DNA of 45,133 nucleotides from an uncultured Candidatus Saccharibacteria bacterium (GTDB lineage: Bacteria > Patescibacteriota > Saccharimonadia > Saccharimonadales > Saccharimonadaceae). Positions 24,200 to 31,989 of this stretch are shown in pieces. Every line of letters starts with the position of its first letter. The first letter of the stretch is position 1. Below the pieces are notes generated by a model. It was not told where the DNA came from and searched no databases. It was given only the letters and a program-made list of their open reading frames with translations. The DNA is taken from assembly GCA_946415265.1 (NCBI GenBank), contig CAMKRV010000001.1, forward strand, positions 82,887 to 128,019, written 5' to 3'. Made by a program: the position numbers and the translations under genes.

Positions 24200-25138
24200 C
24201 TATTTTGTTTCCGAGTGGAATTTTTCGTGAATTTCTTTTAGGTGCGCATCAGTCACGTGCGTATAGATTTGGGTAGTAGAAATATCTGCGTGCCCTAGCA
24301 TTGATTGCACCGATCTTAGATCTGCCCCGTTCATCAATAAATCCGTAGCAAACGAATGTCGCAATGTGTGCGGCGACACATGTTTGGTAATCCCCGCCAA
24401 CCGCGCATATTTTTCTACAATCCTTTCCACGCTCCGCGCCGTAATTCGCCGGTAATTTCCCGATGTATCTACCGCCTGCGTATTGCGCGAATTATTCAAA
24501 AACAGCGCCGGCAAGGAATCAGTGCGCGCATCTAGGTAATCTTGTACTCTATCTGCCGCCGATTGGCTAATAAAGATTGGCCGGTCTTTGCTACCTTTTC
24601 CGCGCACCATAAATTCACGTCGTTCTAAATTAATAGACCCACGGTCTAGCCCTACTAGTTCGGATACGCGCAGCCCACCAGAATACAGCAGTTCAATAAT
24701 TGCCCGATCTCTTAATCCGGACTCGGTAGAGGTATCTATTTGATTTAGCATATCCTCTACCTCATCATAATGCAAAAACGTCACTTGCTTACGTATTACG
24801 TGCGGTAGCTCAACCAGGGAAGGATCCAAAGATTTTATCTCGCGTCGTGTTAAATATTTCAAAAATCCTCTTAGCGCTATTAGATGATAGGCCTGCGTAA
24901 TAGTCTTTAGATCATCTCCGCCGTTTTCCGACCCATACCTGTTCAGTTTTAACCTATATTTTCGCAGTAATTCACGTGTAACATCAGTAGGTTTAATATC
25001 GTCTTTATTTAATATCTCTTGCGAAAGCTCCAAAAACCTCTCCAGATACAAGCGATAATTATCTATAGTTTTTTTACTTCGCCCACCCTCAATCTCCAAA
25101 TGCTCCAAAAAATCTTCGATTAGGTCAGAGATATACAT
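24200..25138 (-). CDS. xerD: XerC/XerD-type tyrosine recombinase
   Basis: 312 aa. The N-terminal SAM-like core-binding domain (LIEDFLEHLEIEGGRSKKTIDNYRLYLERF) is followed by the catalytic domain. All active-site residues are visible: Arg in SGGLRVSELVGL, Lys in GKGSKDR, His-x-x-Arg in SPHTLRHSFATDLL, His in LGHADISTTQIYTHV, and Tyr in the same motif. This is the typical chromosome dimer resolution enzyme, matching FtsK in this window. Many reduced genomes use a single Xer. Tail-to-tail with the pseudopilin gene, with no gap. A -10 box at 25145-25150 predicts a leaderless mRNA. Confidence 0.92.
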   Translation of the reverse strand: MYISDLIEDFLEHLEIEGGRSKKTIDNYRLYLERFLELSQEILNKDDIKPTDVTRELLRKYRLKLNRYGSENGGDDLKTITQAYHLIALRGFLKYLTRREIKSLDPSLVELPHVIRKQVTFLHYDEVEDMLNQIDTSTESGLRDRAIIELLYSGGLRVSELVGLDRGSINLERREFMVRGKGSKDRPIFISQSAADRVQDYLDARTDSLPALFLNNSRNTQAVDTSGNYRRITARSVERIVEKYARLAGITKHVSPHTLRHSFATDLLMNGADLRSVQSMLGHADISTTQIYTHVTDAHLKEIHEKFHSETK

Positions 25139-25144
25139 AACTAA

Positions 25145-25150
25145 ATTATA
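25145..25150 (-). promoter_or_regulatory. -10 box of xerD (leaderless)
   Basis: TATAAT on the minus strand with six bases to the ATG at 25138. Confidence 0.6.
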
Positions 25151-25188
25151 GCATAAGATAGCGAGCCGTTATAATCGAGGGACATAAA

Positions 25189-25264
25189 GGCAAGAATCTG
25201 TCTCTAGGCAGATTCTTGCCGCCGAAAGGGCGTAGCAATGTGATAAGATTTATTATCACATTGC
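25189..25264. repeat. Tandem perfect hairpins between ackA and xerD
   Basis: GGCAAGAATCTG (25189-25200) pairs with CAGATTCTTGCC (25209-25220). GCAATGTGATAA (25235-25246) pairs with TTATCACATTGC (25253-25264). Both 12-bp stems are perfect, separated by a GC-rich GCCGAAAGGGCGTA. On the ackA strand the second hairpin is followed by TTTATG, so one may act as a terminator. The rest of the 151-bp gap holds only the xerD -10 box. Confidence 0.75.
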
Positions 25265-25289
25265 GGAGCTTCCGAGATACAATAGCTTG

Positions 25290-26483
25290 TTATTTTGTTA
25301 GCTTATAAGCATCACGAATAATCATCACCTCTTCATTGGTCGGTTCAACATATACCGGCACTGTCGAATCTTCGGTCGTGATGATTCCGCTTGTGATCTC
25401 CTTAAAGCTTGCAATCGCGTTATTTACTTCGTGATTGATTTTAATCCCTAATGGTGCCAAACCCTCGATGATCGATTCGCGAGTTTCTGCCCCATTTTCT
25501 AGTACACCCGCCGTAAATACAATAGCATCTACTTCTCCGCCTAGTTCCAAGTAATACTCGGCAATGTATCTATCAATACGATCTACATACATATCAAGCG
25601 CCAATCGTGCGTTTTCATCACCTTCTTCTATGGCTTTTTCTACGTCACGGTTGTCGTTAAAGCCACACACGCCCTTTAGCCCGGATTCTTTATTTAGCGC
25701 CTCGTCAATTTCCTCATACGTCATACCGGCTTCATCAATCATATACTTAATAATTGATGGGTCAATCGAACCAGACCTTGTCCCCATCATTAGGCCATCG
25801 AGTGGAGTCAGACCCATAGTTGTGTCGTAGCTTTTACTATCTTTTACTGCAGTAATACTAGCTCCAGAACCCACGTGGCACACAATCAGATTTACCTTTT
25901 CTTTGCCTAGTTTCTTCTGCATTGTTTCGGTGATATATTTATGACTTGTCCCATGGAAACCATACTTTCTCACGCCATATTTTTCATACCACGCCATTGG
26001 TACAGGGTACATAAACTGAACTTTTGGAATCGTTTGATGAAATGCCGTATCAAATACCGCTACCTGTGTAGCATTAGGCAACGCTTTTTGCATTGCTTTA
26101 ATTCCGGCAATATTACCAGGGTGATGCAAAGGCCCAAGTTTTGTTAGATCTTTGATATCTTTTAGCACCTGCTCGTCAATTACTACCGATTTTGCATATT
26201 TTTCACCACCGTGCAAAACCCTGTGCCCTACGCCACGGATCTCTTCCAAGTCTTTCACTGCGCCATAATTAACCAGTTCTTCAAGCATGATCTTCGCAGC
26301 TTCCGCGTGGTCCTTGATAGGTTTAGCAGTTTCGGTTTTTTTACCTTCGTATTTAATGGTATAAAAACTATCCGCCGCCCCGATTTTTTCAACATATCCA
26401 CTAATAATAGATATTTCTGCTGGCATATCGTAAAGCTGAAACTTCAAAGATGATGAACCAGCGTTAACGCACAATACTTTCAT
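25290..26483 (-). CDS. ackA: Acetate kinase
   Basis: 397 aa, normal length. AckA interconverts acetyl phosphate + ADP and acetate + ATP, an ATP-yielding step in fermenters. Marks: N-terminal VLCVNAGSSSLKFQLYD, the PLHHPGN and VFDTAFHQTIP substrate region, YGFHGTSHKYI, the phosphate loop HVGSGASI, TPLDGLMMGTRSGSIDP, and FTAGVLENGAETRE. No phosphotransacetylase gene lies next to it. It has its own promoter (TATAAT at 26508-26513 on the minus strand) and, unlike many neighbours, a short leader with GGGAG before the ATG. The ABC transporter operon ends 42 bp upstream. Confidence 0.97.
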   Translation of the reverse strand: MKVLCVNAGSSSLKFQLYDMPAEISIISGYVEKIGAADSFYTIKYEGKKTETAKPIKDHAEAAKIMLEELVNYGAVKDLEEIRGVGHRVLHGGEKYAKSVVIDEQVLKDIKDLTKLGPLHHPGNIAGIKAMQKALPNATQVAVFDTAFHQTIPKVQFMYPVPMAWYEKYGVRKYGFHGTSHKYITETMQKKLGKEKVNLIVCHVGSGASITAVKDSKSYDTTMGLTPLDGLMMGTRSGSIDPSIIKYMIDEAGMTYEEIDEALNKESGLKGVCGFNDNRDVEKAIEEGDENARLALDMYVDRIDRYIAEYYLELGGEVDAIVFTAGVLENGAETRESIIEGLAPLGIKINHEVNNAIASFKEITSGIITTEDSTVPVYVEPTNEEVMIIRDAYKLTK

Positions 26484-26525
26484 TTTTTCTCCCTTTATTG
26501 GTATATATTATACCATAAAACGAGC

Positions 26526-27251
26526 TTATAATACCTTCTCTAAGAATTCTTTTACTCTGGGGGTTTTTGGATGTGCAAAAAACTCTTCCGGCGTGCCCTC
26601 TTCTATAATTTTACCCTCATCAATAAACACTACTCTTGTTGCGATTTCTTTCGCGAAGCTCATTTCATGTGTCACTATCATTATTGTCATACCGCCATCC
26701 GCTACTTCGCGGATTAAATCTAGCACATCCCCAATGGATTCTGGATCCAGTGCCGAAGTCGGTTCATCGAATAATAAAACTTTTGGTTTCATCATCATTG
26801 CCCGGATAATTGCAATACGTTGTTTTTGTCCGCCAGACAAGCTAGCAGGGAAGGCCTCCGCTTTGTCAAGCAGATCAATGTGTCGTAGCAGTCCCCGTGC
26901 CTTTCTCTCGGCTGCCTCTTGGTTCATCAATTTTAATTTCACCGGTGCCAAAGTCAAATTTTCCATCACCGTCAAATTACTAATCAAATTAAAATGCTGA
27001 AACACCATCCCTATATCTTGGCGCATCTTCTGAATATTCTTATCTGTAATCAATGTATTTCCAAAATAAATTTCTCCTGAGGTCGGCTCTTCCATCCGGT
27101 TGATACAGCGCAAAAATGTAGACTTGCCCGAGCCACTCGGCCCCAGCACTACAACTCTTTCGCCTGTTTTTAGATCAAAATCAATACCCTTTAGTACCTT
27201 ATTTTTACCAAATTGCTTTTTCAAATCTTTAATTCTAATAATATCTTCCAT
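26526..27251 (-). CDS. glnQ: Polar amino-acid ABC transporter, ATP-binding protein (GlnQ type)
   Basis: 241 aa. All ABC motifs are visible: Walker A GPSGSGKST (about residue 37), the Q-loop MVFQHFNLI, the signature LSGGQKQR, Walker B VLLFDEPTSALDP, the D-loop, and the switch IVTHEMSFA. The GMVFQHFNLISNLTVMENLTLAP stretch is typical of the glutamine/polar amino-acid uptake subfamily. It is the last gene of the SBP-permease-ATPase operon; its ATG lies nine bases after the permease stop, with SD GGAGAAAAAG. Confidence 0.93.
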   Translation of the reverse strand: MEDIIRIKDLKKQFGKNKVLKGIDFDLKTGERVVVLGPSGSGKSTFLRCINRMEEPTSGEIYFGNTLITDKNIQKMRQDIGMVFQHFNLISNLTVMENLTLAPVKLKLMNQEAAERKARGLLRHIDLLDKAEAFPASLSGGQKQRIAIIRAMMMKPKVLLFDEPTSALDPESIGDVLDLIREVADGGMTIMIVTHEMSFAKEIATRVVFIDEGKIIEEGTPEEFFAHPKTPRVKEFLEKVL

Positions 27252-27260
27252 CTTTTTCTC

Positions 27261-27959
27261 CTATGCCCGCGAATCACTTTCTCTTAATTTTTTCTCAATC
27301 CGTTTAATCACGAACGTAATCAAATACACCACCGCCAAGTAGAACAACGCCGCCACAAACATCGGTACTATATAACTTGCCATATTTTGCCCCGAACCAA
27401 TATCTTTCGCCGCCATATTGAGGTCATATAGCCCTACCATACTCACAATAGCTGTCTCTTTTATTACGGTAATAATTTCATTACCTAATGCCGGAATAAT
27501 GTTTTTAATCGCCTGTGGCGCCACAATTTTCCGGAAAATCGTAAATCTTGATAGCCCCAGTGCCAACCCCGCTTCTGTCTGCCCACTATCTACAGACTGT
27601 ATACCGCTCCGGATCACTTCCGCTACATATGCCGCCGAATTAAACCCAAACGCCAGTATCGCCGTAATAATCTGCGGGAATCCCCTAATCGCAAATATCA
27701 CAAAGAACATAATAAATAACTGCAAAGCCATTGGTGTACCGCGAATAATGGTAGTATATACTTTACATATAAACTTTGGTATTATCATCCACCGCGATTT
27801 CTGCGCTGTGTCCACCAGTGCAATCACCGTCCCCAGTATTAGCCCAATGATTATCGCAAAAAACGAAATCTGTAGCGTTAGCAAAAATCCATGTAGCAAA
27901 GATTCGATATATTCTGGCGTTGTAAAAAGTTCTACTATTTTTTCAAAGAAATTATCCAT
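27261..27959 (-). CDS. glnP: Polar amino-acid ABC transporter permease (GlnP/HisM type)
   Basis: 232 aa with five or so transmembrane helices. The family EAA loop reads EAGLALGLSRFTIFRKIVAPQAIKNIIPALGN (about 131-162), and the start has the characteristic HGFLLTLQISFFAIIIGLILG. TTIIRGTPMALQLF before the third helix is the usual HAAT-family motif. The 5' end overlaps the substrate-binding gene by eight bases. Only one permease is present, so a homodimer is likely. Confidence 0.93.
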   Translation of the reverse strand: MDNFFEKIVELFTTPEYIESLLHGFLLTLQISFFAIIIGLILGTVIALVDTAQKSRWMIIPKFICKVYTTIIRGTPMALQLFIMFFVIFAIRGFPQIITAILAFGFNSAAYVAEVIRSGIQSVDSGQTEAGLALGLSRFTIFRKIVAPQAIKNIIPALGNEIITVIKETAIVSMVGLYDLNMAAKDIGSGQNMASYIVPMFVAALFYLAVVYLITFVIKRIEKKLRESDSRA

Positions 27960-28824
27960 TTGTAAGTCCCATATATTTTAATATTAATTTATCAATTTCG
28001 GTTTTGCCATCTTCGCCAGGCTCTAGCATCTCCGCTAGCACCTCATTGAACGCGTTTAATAGCTCCGTTCGTTGCTTATTCACTGCAATCGCATAGGATT
28101 CTTCCGCCGGATAATCTTCTTCTACGGTTTTCCCGCTATAATACAATGGCAAAGCTGCCAAGTTCGGATTTTTTTCTACAATAAACCTTGCCGCCAGTTC
28201 ATCCGCAATCGCATAATCAATAATATGTGCACCTATTGCATCCGCCGTCAATTGATGCGAATCAAATCCTTTAATTTTAGTATTGGTATTTTTCAGCACG
28301 CCGCCGTCCACTTCACCAGACATAAACAAATATCCTGTACTGCCCATTTGTGACCCAAGCGTTTTGCCAGCTAAAGCTTCCCACACTACGTGCCCATTAC
28401 GCGTCTCTGGTGCTGCATTTTTATCGAAAATTGCATACTGTACCGAAGTATAGTAGGGAATACTAAAATCTACTTTTTCCGCCCGCGCTGGCGTAATAGT
28501 CAATCCTGCCGCACCAGCGTCAGCAATAACACCACTTGCTACGTTGTCGATAATTAAATCAAATTCCACATTTTTGATCTCAATCTTTGCGTTTAATTTT
28601 TCCGCTACGCGGTTGATGATGTCTATATCCACCCCTACAATTTTGCGATTATCATAAAACTCAAACGGCGCAAAAAACGCATTAGTTTCCACTGTGTAAT
28701 CGTAACTTTCTAGATTTTGGATTAAAGTCACGGTGTTTAAAACCGCTAGCCCTACTACCAAGAGAATCAAAAGCCACCACCCAGAAAAGAACTTTTTCAC
28801 CTTCTCCGCCCGTTTTCTCGTCAT
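27952..28824 (-). CDS. Membrane-anchored extracellular solute-binding protein for polar amino acids
   Basis: 290 aa from ATG 28824; the longer frame from 28842 overlaps the -10 box. Instead of a lipobox there is one N-terminal transmembrane helix (WWLLILLVVGLAVLNTVTLI), so the protein is tethered by that helix. The family-3 SBP fold follows: FAPFEFYDNRKIVGVDIDIINRVAEKLNAKIEI, the ligand-binding AAGLTITPARAEKVDFSIPYYTSVQY, the second lobe GKTLGSQMGSTGYLF, and YAIADELAA. It is first gene of the transporter operon. The substrate is not predictable beyond a polar amino acid. Confidence 0.9.
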   Translation of the reverse strand: MTRKRAEKVKKFFSGWWLLILLVVGLAVLNTVTLIQNLESYDYTVETNAFFAPFEFYDNRKIVGVDIDIINRVAEKLNAKIEIKNVEFDLIIDNVASGVIADAGAAGLTITPARAEKVDFSIPYYTSVQYAIFDKNAAPETRNGHVVWEALAGKTLGSQMGSTGYLFMSGEVDGGVLKNTNTKIKGFDSHQLTADAIGAHIIDYAIADELAARFIVEKNPNLAALPLYYSGKTVEEDYPAEESYAIAVNKQRTELLNAFNEVLAEMLEPGEDGKTEIDKLILKYMGLTNG

Positions 28825-28830
28825 ATCTCC

Positions 28831-28836
28831 ATTATA
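28831..28836 (-). promoter_or_regulatory. -10 box of the amino-acid transporter operon (leaderless)
   Basis: TATAAT on the minus strand, six bases before ATG 28824. Confidence 0.6.
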
Positions 28837-28875
28837 CCACAAGCTTCTTAGCTCAACGTATTGACAGAATTAAGT

Positions 28876-29001
28876 ATGTGGGATGCGTTCATCAAACGTG
28901 CCGAAACATACTATCGTGGGCATTCCGCTCTTAACCTTGATCGCATCGATGCGATTATCCTGGCCCTGGCCAAGGGGTCAGAAATCACAATCATTGTCTA
29001 A
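28876..29001 (+). CDS. Possible small ORF, 41 aa
   Basis: ATG 28876 to TAA 28999-29001 encodes an ordered peptide: amphipathic helix WDAFIKRAETYYRGHSAL, then LDRIDAIILALAKGSEITIIV. It sits in an otherwise empty gap and is followed 11 bases later by a strong terminator. TTGACA at 28861-28866 is too close to the ATG to serve as its -35. There is no SD; TTG 28861 is an alternative start. No family recognised. It could be a true small protein or part of a decayed gene. Confidence 0.4.
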   Translation: MWDAFIKRAETYYRGHSALNLDRIDAIILALAKGSEITIIV

Positions 29002-29012
29002 CCCTGCCTCAT

Positions 29013-29037
29013 GGAGGCCAACCCGGCCTCCTTTTTC
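29013..29037 (+). terminator. Rho-independent terminator after the small ORF
   Basis: GGAGGCC-aaccc-GGCCTCC followed by five Ts. Confidence 0.9.
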
Positions 29038-29071
29038 GTGTAAACCTTCTGCATAAAAATAGCCCCCTCAG

Positions 29072-29106
29072 GGCTTCTTTTATTTTCTGGTGACCCGGGT
29101 GCGAGT
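29072..29106 (-). repeat. 35-bp direct repeat of the tRNA-Arg 3' end and its terminator arm (distal copy)
   Basis: Identical to 29251-29285, which contains the T-arm, acceptor 3' strand and CCA of tRNA-Arg plus adjacent Ts. The distal copy also has its own hairpin (AGCCC-cctca-GGGCT) just outside, so it is a tRNA end with terminator but no tRNA body. Confidence 0.85.
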
Positions 29107-29224
29107 AAATCTTCGCTTCGCGAAGCTTTTCCGCCGGGCGTCGCCTCGATAAATCTAAAATTTATTTTAGATTTATACTCGTCTCCTACGGCGGGCGAAC
29201 CATAGTTCGCCCCTCCCCCAGAGT
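29107..29224. repeat. Palindromic element between the tRNA-Arg end repeats (E7)
   Basis: Contains a perfect 13-bp hairpin, ATAAATCTAAAAT (29149-29161) with ATTTTAGATTTAT (29164-29176). It also has CTTCGCTTCGCGAAG, GGGCGAAC-cata-GTTCGCCC (29193-29212), and an inverted copy of the tRNA piece CGAGT. The composition and the CTTCGCGAAGC motif resemble the other elements here. Confidence 0.7.
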
Positions 29225-29227
29225 AAC

Positions 29228-29267
29228 AGAAAATAAAATAAGCCTTAAAAGGCTTCTTTTATTTTCT
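29228..29267 (-). terminator. Terminator of tRNA-Arg
   Basis: AGAAAATAAAATAAGCCTT (29228-29246) is complementary to 29249-29267 except near one base. It gives a long AT-rich hairpin directly after the CCA end on the minus strand. Confidence 0.8.
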
Positions 29268-29342
29268 GGTGACCCGGGTGCGAGTCGAACGCACAACCTC
29301 TTCCTTAGGACGGAATTGCTCTATCCATTGAGCCACCGGGCC
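29267..29342 (-). tRNA. tRNA-Arg (anticodon CCT)
   Basis: On the minus strand the acceptor GGCCCGG pairs with CCGGGTC (one G-T pair). The D-arm is GCTC...GAGC, the anticodon loop GTCCTAA (CCT), and the T-arm GTGCG-TTCGACT-CGCAC. The discriminator is A and CCA is encoded. The anticodon stem has an A-G mismatch at its base. Confidence 0.93.
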
Positions 29343-29360
29343 AAATAAAACCAAATATGC

Positions 29361-29366
29361 TATAAT
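29361..29366 (+). promoter_or_regulatory. Extended -10 box of the foldase gene
   Basis: ATGCTATAAT with nine bases to ATG 29376. It implies at most a two- or three-base leader. Confidence 0.55.
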
Positions 29367-29375
29367 GATTATATC

Positions 29376-30404
29376 ATGAAATTACTCTCCAAGAAAGAAG
29401 AGAAAAAAACCGAAAAAGAAAAGGTAGAAGAACGTCGCGAAGAGGTCCTTGCCAAAGGTCGCAAATTCAAATACCCTTTTCAGTGGACGCGTCACCGCGT
29501 CGTTATTAATACCATACTCATCGCATTGGTTGTTTTTGCAATGATTTTTATTGGTGGCTGGCTTGCTCTATACCGCATTGGCATGACGGATCAGCTACTT
29601 TTCAACATTACCAAAGTTCTGCCACTATCTGTAGCCAATGTGGATGGTGAAGAAGTTCGTTTCTCGGATTATCTCATGCTCTACCGCAGCAGTATGACTT
29701 CTATAGAACGTCAATCTGGTAGCCAGTTCGACGAATCTTCATTTGAAGAACTTCGTTCCGAATACAAACGTTCCGCTCTCACCGAAGCCGAAAAATACGC
29801 TTACGCCACCAAGCTTGCCAAAGCGTCAGATATCACGGTTTCACAGGAAGAAGTTGCTACAGAATTTGATCGTCACCTCAAAATCGGCGGTATAGACCGT
29901 AGCGAAGAAGGCTTCATCAAGATTATTGAAAACAATTTTGGCCTGGATAAAAGCGAATATGATCGTATGCTTTATCTTACTCTCGTCAAAGCCAAAGTAG
30001 AGATGGATATCGATACAAACGCCAATAAAATCGCTAGTAGGGTAGAAACACTTTTAGCGGAAAATGGCAATGACTACAAAGCCGTTGCTGATCAACTCGG
30101 CGGCGAGATTGTTTACGAAGAAACCGGCGGCTTAGTAGATAATAGGAATATAGACGGTGGCCGCGCTTCTGAGGCTATGAAATTAGAGCCCGGCGAAAGT
30201 AGTGGTCGTTTTGTCTCCATGAACGGCGATGGCTATTATTTCGTTAAACTCATCAAAAAAACCGATTCTGAAGTAGATTTCGTGTCTATCAAAGTTCCAT
30301 TTACAGAATTCGCCAAACAATTCGCTACGCTAAAAGAAGACGGCAAAATTTCTGAATACATTAGCATCGCCGATCCCGCTGCAGAAATTCCGCAACCGGA
30401 GTAA
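29376..30404 (+). CDS. SurA/PrsA-like membrane-anchored foldase (peptidyl-prolyl isomerase family)
   Basis: 342 aa. A highly charged cytoplasmic N-terminus (KKEEKKTEKEKVEERREEV) precedes one transmembrane helix (about 48-70). A SurA-N-like chaperone region follows: VANVDGEEVRFSDYLMLYRSSM...YKRSALTEAEKYAYATKLAKASDITVSQEEVATEFD. The C-terminal part has a diverged parvulin-like segment (GGLVDNRNIDGGRASEAMKLEPGESSGRFVSMNGDGYYFVKLIKK). Catalytic residues cannot be judged by eye and chaperone-only function is possible. It would help fold exported proteins such as the pilins and cysteine-rich hydrolases encoded nearby. Confidence 0.7.
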   Translation: MKLLSKKEEKKTEKEKVEERREEVLAKGRKFKYPFQWTRHRVVINTILIALVVFAMIFIGGWLALYRIGMTDQLLFNITKVLPLSVANVDGEEVRFSDYLMLYRSSMTSIERQSGSQFDESSFEELRSEYKRSALTEAEKYAYATKLAKASDITVSQEEVATEFDRHLKIGGIDRSEEGFIKIIENNFGLDKSEYDRMLYLTLVKAKVEMDIDTNANKIASRVETLLAENGNDYKAVADQLGGEIVYEETGGLVDNRNIDGGRASEAMKLEPGESSGRFVSMNGDGYYFVKLIKKTDSEVDFVSIKVPFTEFAKQFATLKEDGKISEYISIADPAAEIPQPE

Positions 30405-30409
30405 CATCA

Positions 30410-30434
30410 CTAAAAAGAGCCCCGTCAGGGGCTC
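30410..30434 (-). terminator. Terminator of the racemase operon (minus strand)
   Basis: GAGCCCC-tgac-GGGGCTC followed by TTTTTA when read on the minus strand. There is no T-run on the plus side. Confidence 0.8.
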
Positions 30435-30464
30435 AATTCAGATAAGGTGCATAGATAGATAAGT

Positions 30465-31214
30465 TTAGTCTCCGAGACATAGTTCGACAATCTTATCGAT
30501 ATGGGCCTGAGTGGAGTTGATGAGCGGGATATCTACGTCATCCTGCTCAAGAATCATCTCGAGCTCAGTGCAGCCCAGCACGATTGCGTCAGGTCGAATA
30601 TCGCTGTCCGCAGGGAATTGATAAACGAAGTTCATCATAAATTCCTTGGATTCGGGCGTTATTACCCCACGGCACAGTTCGTCAAAGATAATTCGGTCGA
30701 TCTCTTCGATTTCTTCAGGATAATTATCTACCGACATCACCTCGACACCGTGTTGTGCAAGGCGTTTCGCCATGAAATCTTCGGTCATGGTGAATTTAGT
30801 TCCGAGGAGGAGTACGCGTTTAGCCCCCACCTCTTTGCACTTCTCAGCGATGCAGTCGCCGATGTGGACAAGAGGTATTTCTACGCGTATTGCTCTGGCG
30901 CCGGTATGCTGTATCCACGTATATGGTTCGGCGATATACTCAGCGACTTTGTGCATTGTATTTGTGGCAATCGCCACATAATTACATTGGTTTTCGAGAA
31001 ATAGGTTTCTCGCTGCGGCGCGAAGGAGACGGCCGATTGTTGCCCAATCGCCTTTTTCCATCAGCTTGTGGTAGTCCTCAAAGTTTACGCTTCGGAGTAC
31101 CAGGTCTGCGGACGCTAAGCCGCCGACACGCTCGTTCGCCTGACGGTTTATCCGTTCATAGTAATGGAGAGTTGACTCGTAACTCATCCCTCCGATGATA
31201 CCGATACGTCTCAT
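30465..31214 (-). CDS. Aspartate/glutamate racemase family protein (YgeA/EcL-DER type)
   Basis: 249 aa. Start at ATG 31214, preceded by AAGGAGGTTAAA; a longer in-frame start at 31271 would lie inside the upstream gene. Marks: RIGIIGGMSYESTLHYYERIN, the first catalytic segment ATNTMHK, a central GTKFTM turn, and the second catalytic segment VLGCTELEMIL. The first motif has Thr instead of Cys, as in the E. coli YgeA-type L-aspartate/glutamate racemase, which uses a Thr/Cys pair. So the change does not imply inactivity. Product D-amino acids could serve wall synthesis, but that link is inference. It forms an operon with the Cys-rich gene upstream. Confidence 0.88.
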   Translation of the reverse strand: MRRIGIIGGMSYESTLHYYERINRQANERVGGLASADLVLRSVNFEDYHKLMEKGDWATIGRLLRAAARNLFLENQCNYVAIATNTMHKVAEYIAEPYTWIQHTGARAIRVEIPLVHIGDCIAEKCKEVGAKRVLLLGTKFTMTEDFMAKRLAQHGVEVMSVDNYPEEIEEIDRIIFDELCRGVITPESKEFMMNFVYQFPADSDIRPDAIVLGCTELEMILEQDDVDIPLINSTQAHIDKIVELCLGD

Positions 31215-31224
31215 TTTAACCTCC

Positions 31225-31872
31225 TTAGTCACAGTGTAGGTATACATTCGGGTCCGGTGCAACGACCTCAAAGATGTCGCAATCCCAGTCGGGATCTAAG
31301 AAAAACTCTTCAATGACCTTGATGGCCACAGAAGCGCAGGAGAGGTTGGTTTCCGGATTAATAATATCCCGGTCGCTAGAAACACTAACGTATATTCCGC
31401 AGAAGTCACACTTTTTTGTGCAAAGTTCGCCTTTTTCATTGGCTATTTCACTAAACTTAATCTCGGTGCAGAGTGCACCAAATTTCGGAGAGTAGCCGTT
31501 GGCTTCCGTAATATACGGCATAGAGCAAAAACAGCCAGAGAGCAGAATGTTCCCTTCGTCTTGACCGAGAGAACAGTGGGCGATTTTGAGCGCGGAAATC
31601 CCATAGCAATCTATCTTGTATTTAGCGCCATTATTTCCAACAACTTCAGCCCTTCGGCTCCCACAAAGCTCTATGGGGAAGGCGTGTTCGTAGTCAACGA
31701 TATCCGGCGAAGGCCCGCTAAAATCGCTTAGCCCTCCAAGCCACTGATCAGCCAGTTCGCAACATGGATATGCCAGTATGCGGATACAGCCCTCACGGAT
31801 GCCTATATCTTTCGCTTTTTTGCGTACAGCATCCCTGATTTGTTTTACCAGTTCTAAATATACTTTTTTCAA
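31225..31872 (-). CDS. Cysteine-rich hypothetical protein upstream of the racemase
   Basis: 215 aa, TTG start at 31872 with AGGTGA nine bases upstream; an ATG seven bases further up is out of frame. Not recognised. It contains about 14 cysteines, several clustered: YPCCELADQW, SGCFCSMPY, LCTKKCDFCGIYVSV. These could bind a metal or an Fe-S cluster, though not in a radical-SAM CxxxCxxC pattern. It has no signal peptide. The stop lies ten bases before the racemase ATG with the racemase SD between, so they form one operon and perhaps one pathway. Confidence 0.65.
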   Translation of the reverse strand: MKKVYLELVKQIRDAVRKKAKDIGIREGCIRILAYPCCELADQWLGGLSDFSGPSPDIVDYEHAFPIELCGSRRAEVVGNNGAKYKIDCYGISALKIAHCSLGQDEGNILLSGCFCSMPYITEANGYSPKFGALCTEIKFSEIANEKGELCTKKCDFCGIYVSVSSDRDIINPETNLSCASVAIKVIEEFFLDPDWDCDIFEVVAPDPNVYLHCD

Positions 31873-31940
31873 AGCACATTCACCTACCTTTCTAAAATTA
31901 TAAAAATTCGATTTTTAAGTTACCTCAAAAATACCCCATA

Positions 31941-31969
31941 AGTCTAACATATCTTTCCAAGGTTGTCAA
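31941..31969 (-). promoter_or_regulatory. Promoter of the racemase operon
   Basis: On the minus strand, TTGACA (31969-31964), 17 bp, TAGACT (31946-31941). The leader is ~60 nt. Confidence 0.7.
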
Positions 31970-31989
31970 TTTCAGTATACTAGTTCACC

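Noticed and set aside
24200-25138. Tyrosine recombinase as a phage or island integrase driving the tRNA-end repeats
   Set aside because: It has Xer-type length and motifs and lies next to pilus genes rather than a tRNA. FtsK in the same window supports a dimer-resolution role.
29072-29285. Two 35-bp repeats as a mini CRISPR array
   Set aside because: There are only two copies, the spacing is 144 bp, the repeat is a tRNA 3' end, and there are no cas genes.
30465-31214. Inactive racemase because the first catalytic Cys is Thr
   Set aside because: YgeA-type enzymes naturally use a Thr/Cys pair, and the second Cys (GCTELE) is present.
31214-31271. N-terminal extension of the racemase in the long frame
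   Set aside because: It overlaps the upstream gene, and a strong AAGGAGG is placed correctly for ATG 31214, where the family homology begins.
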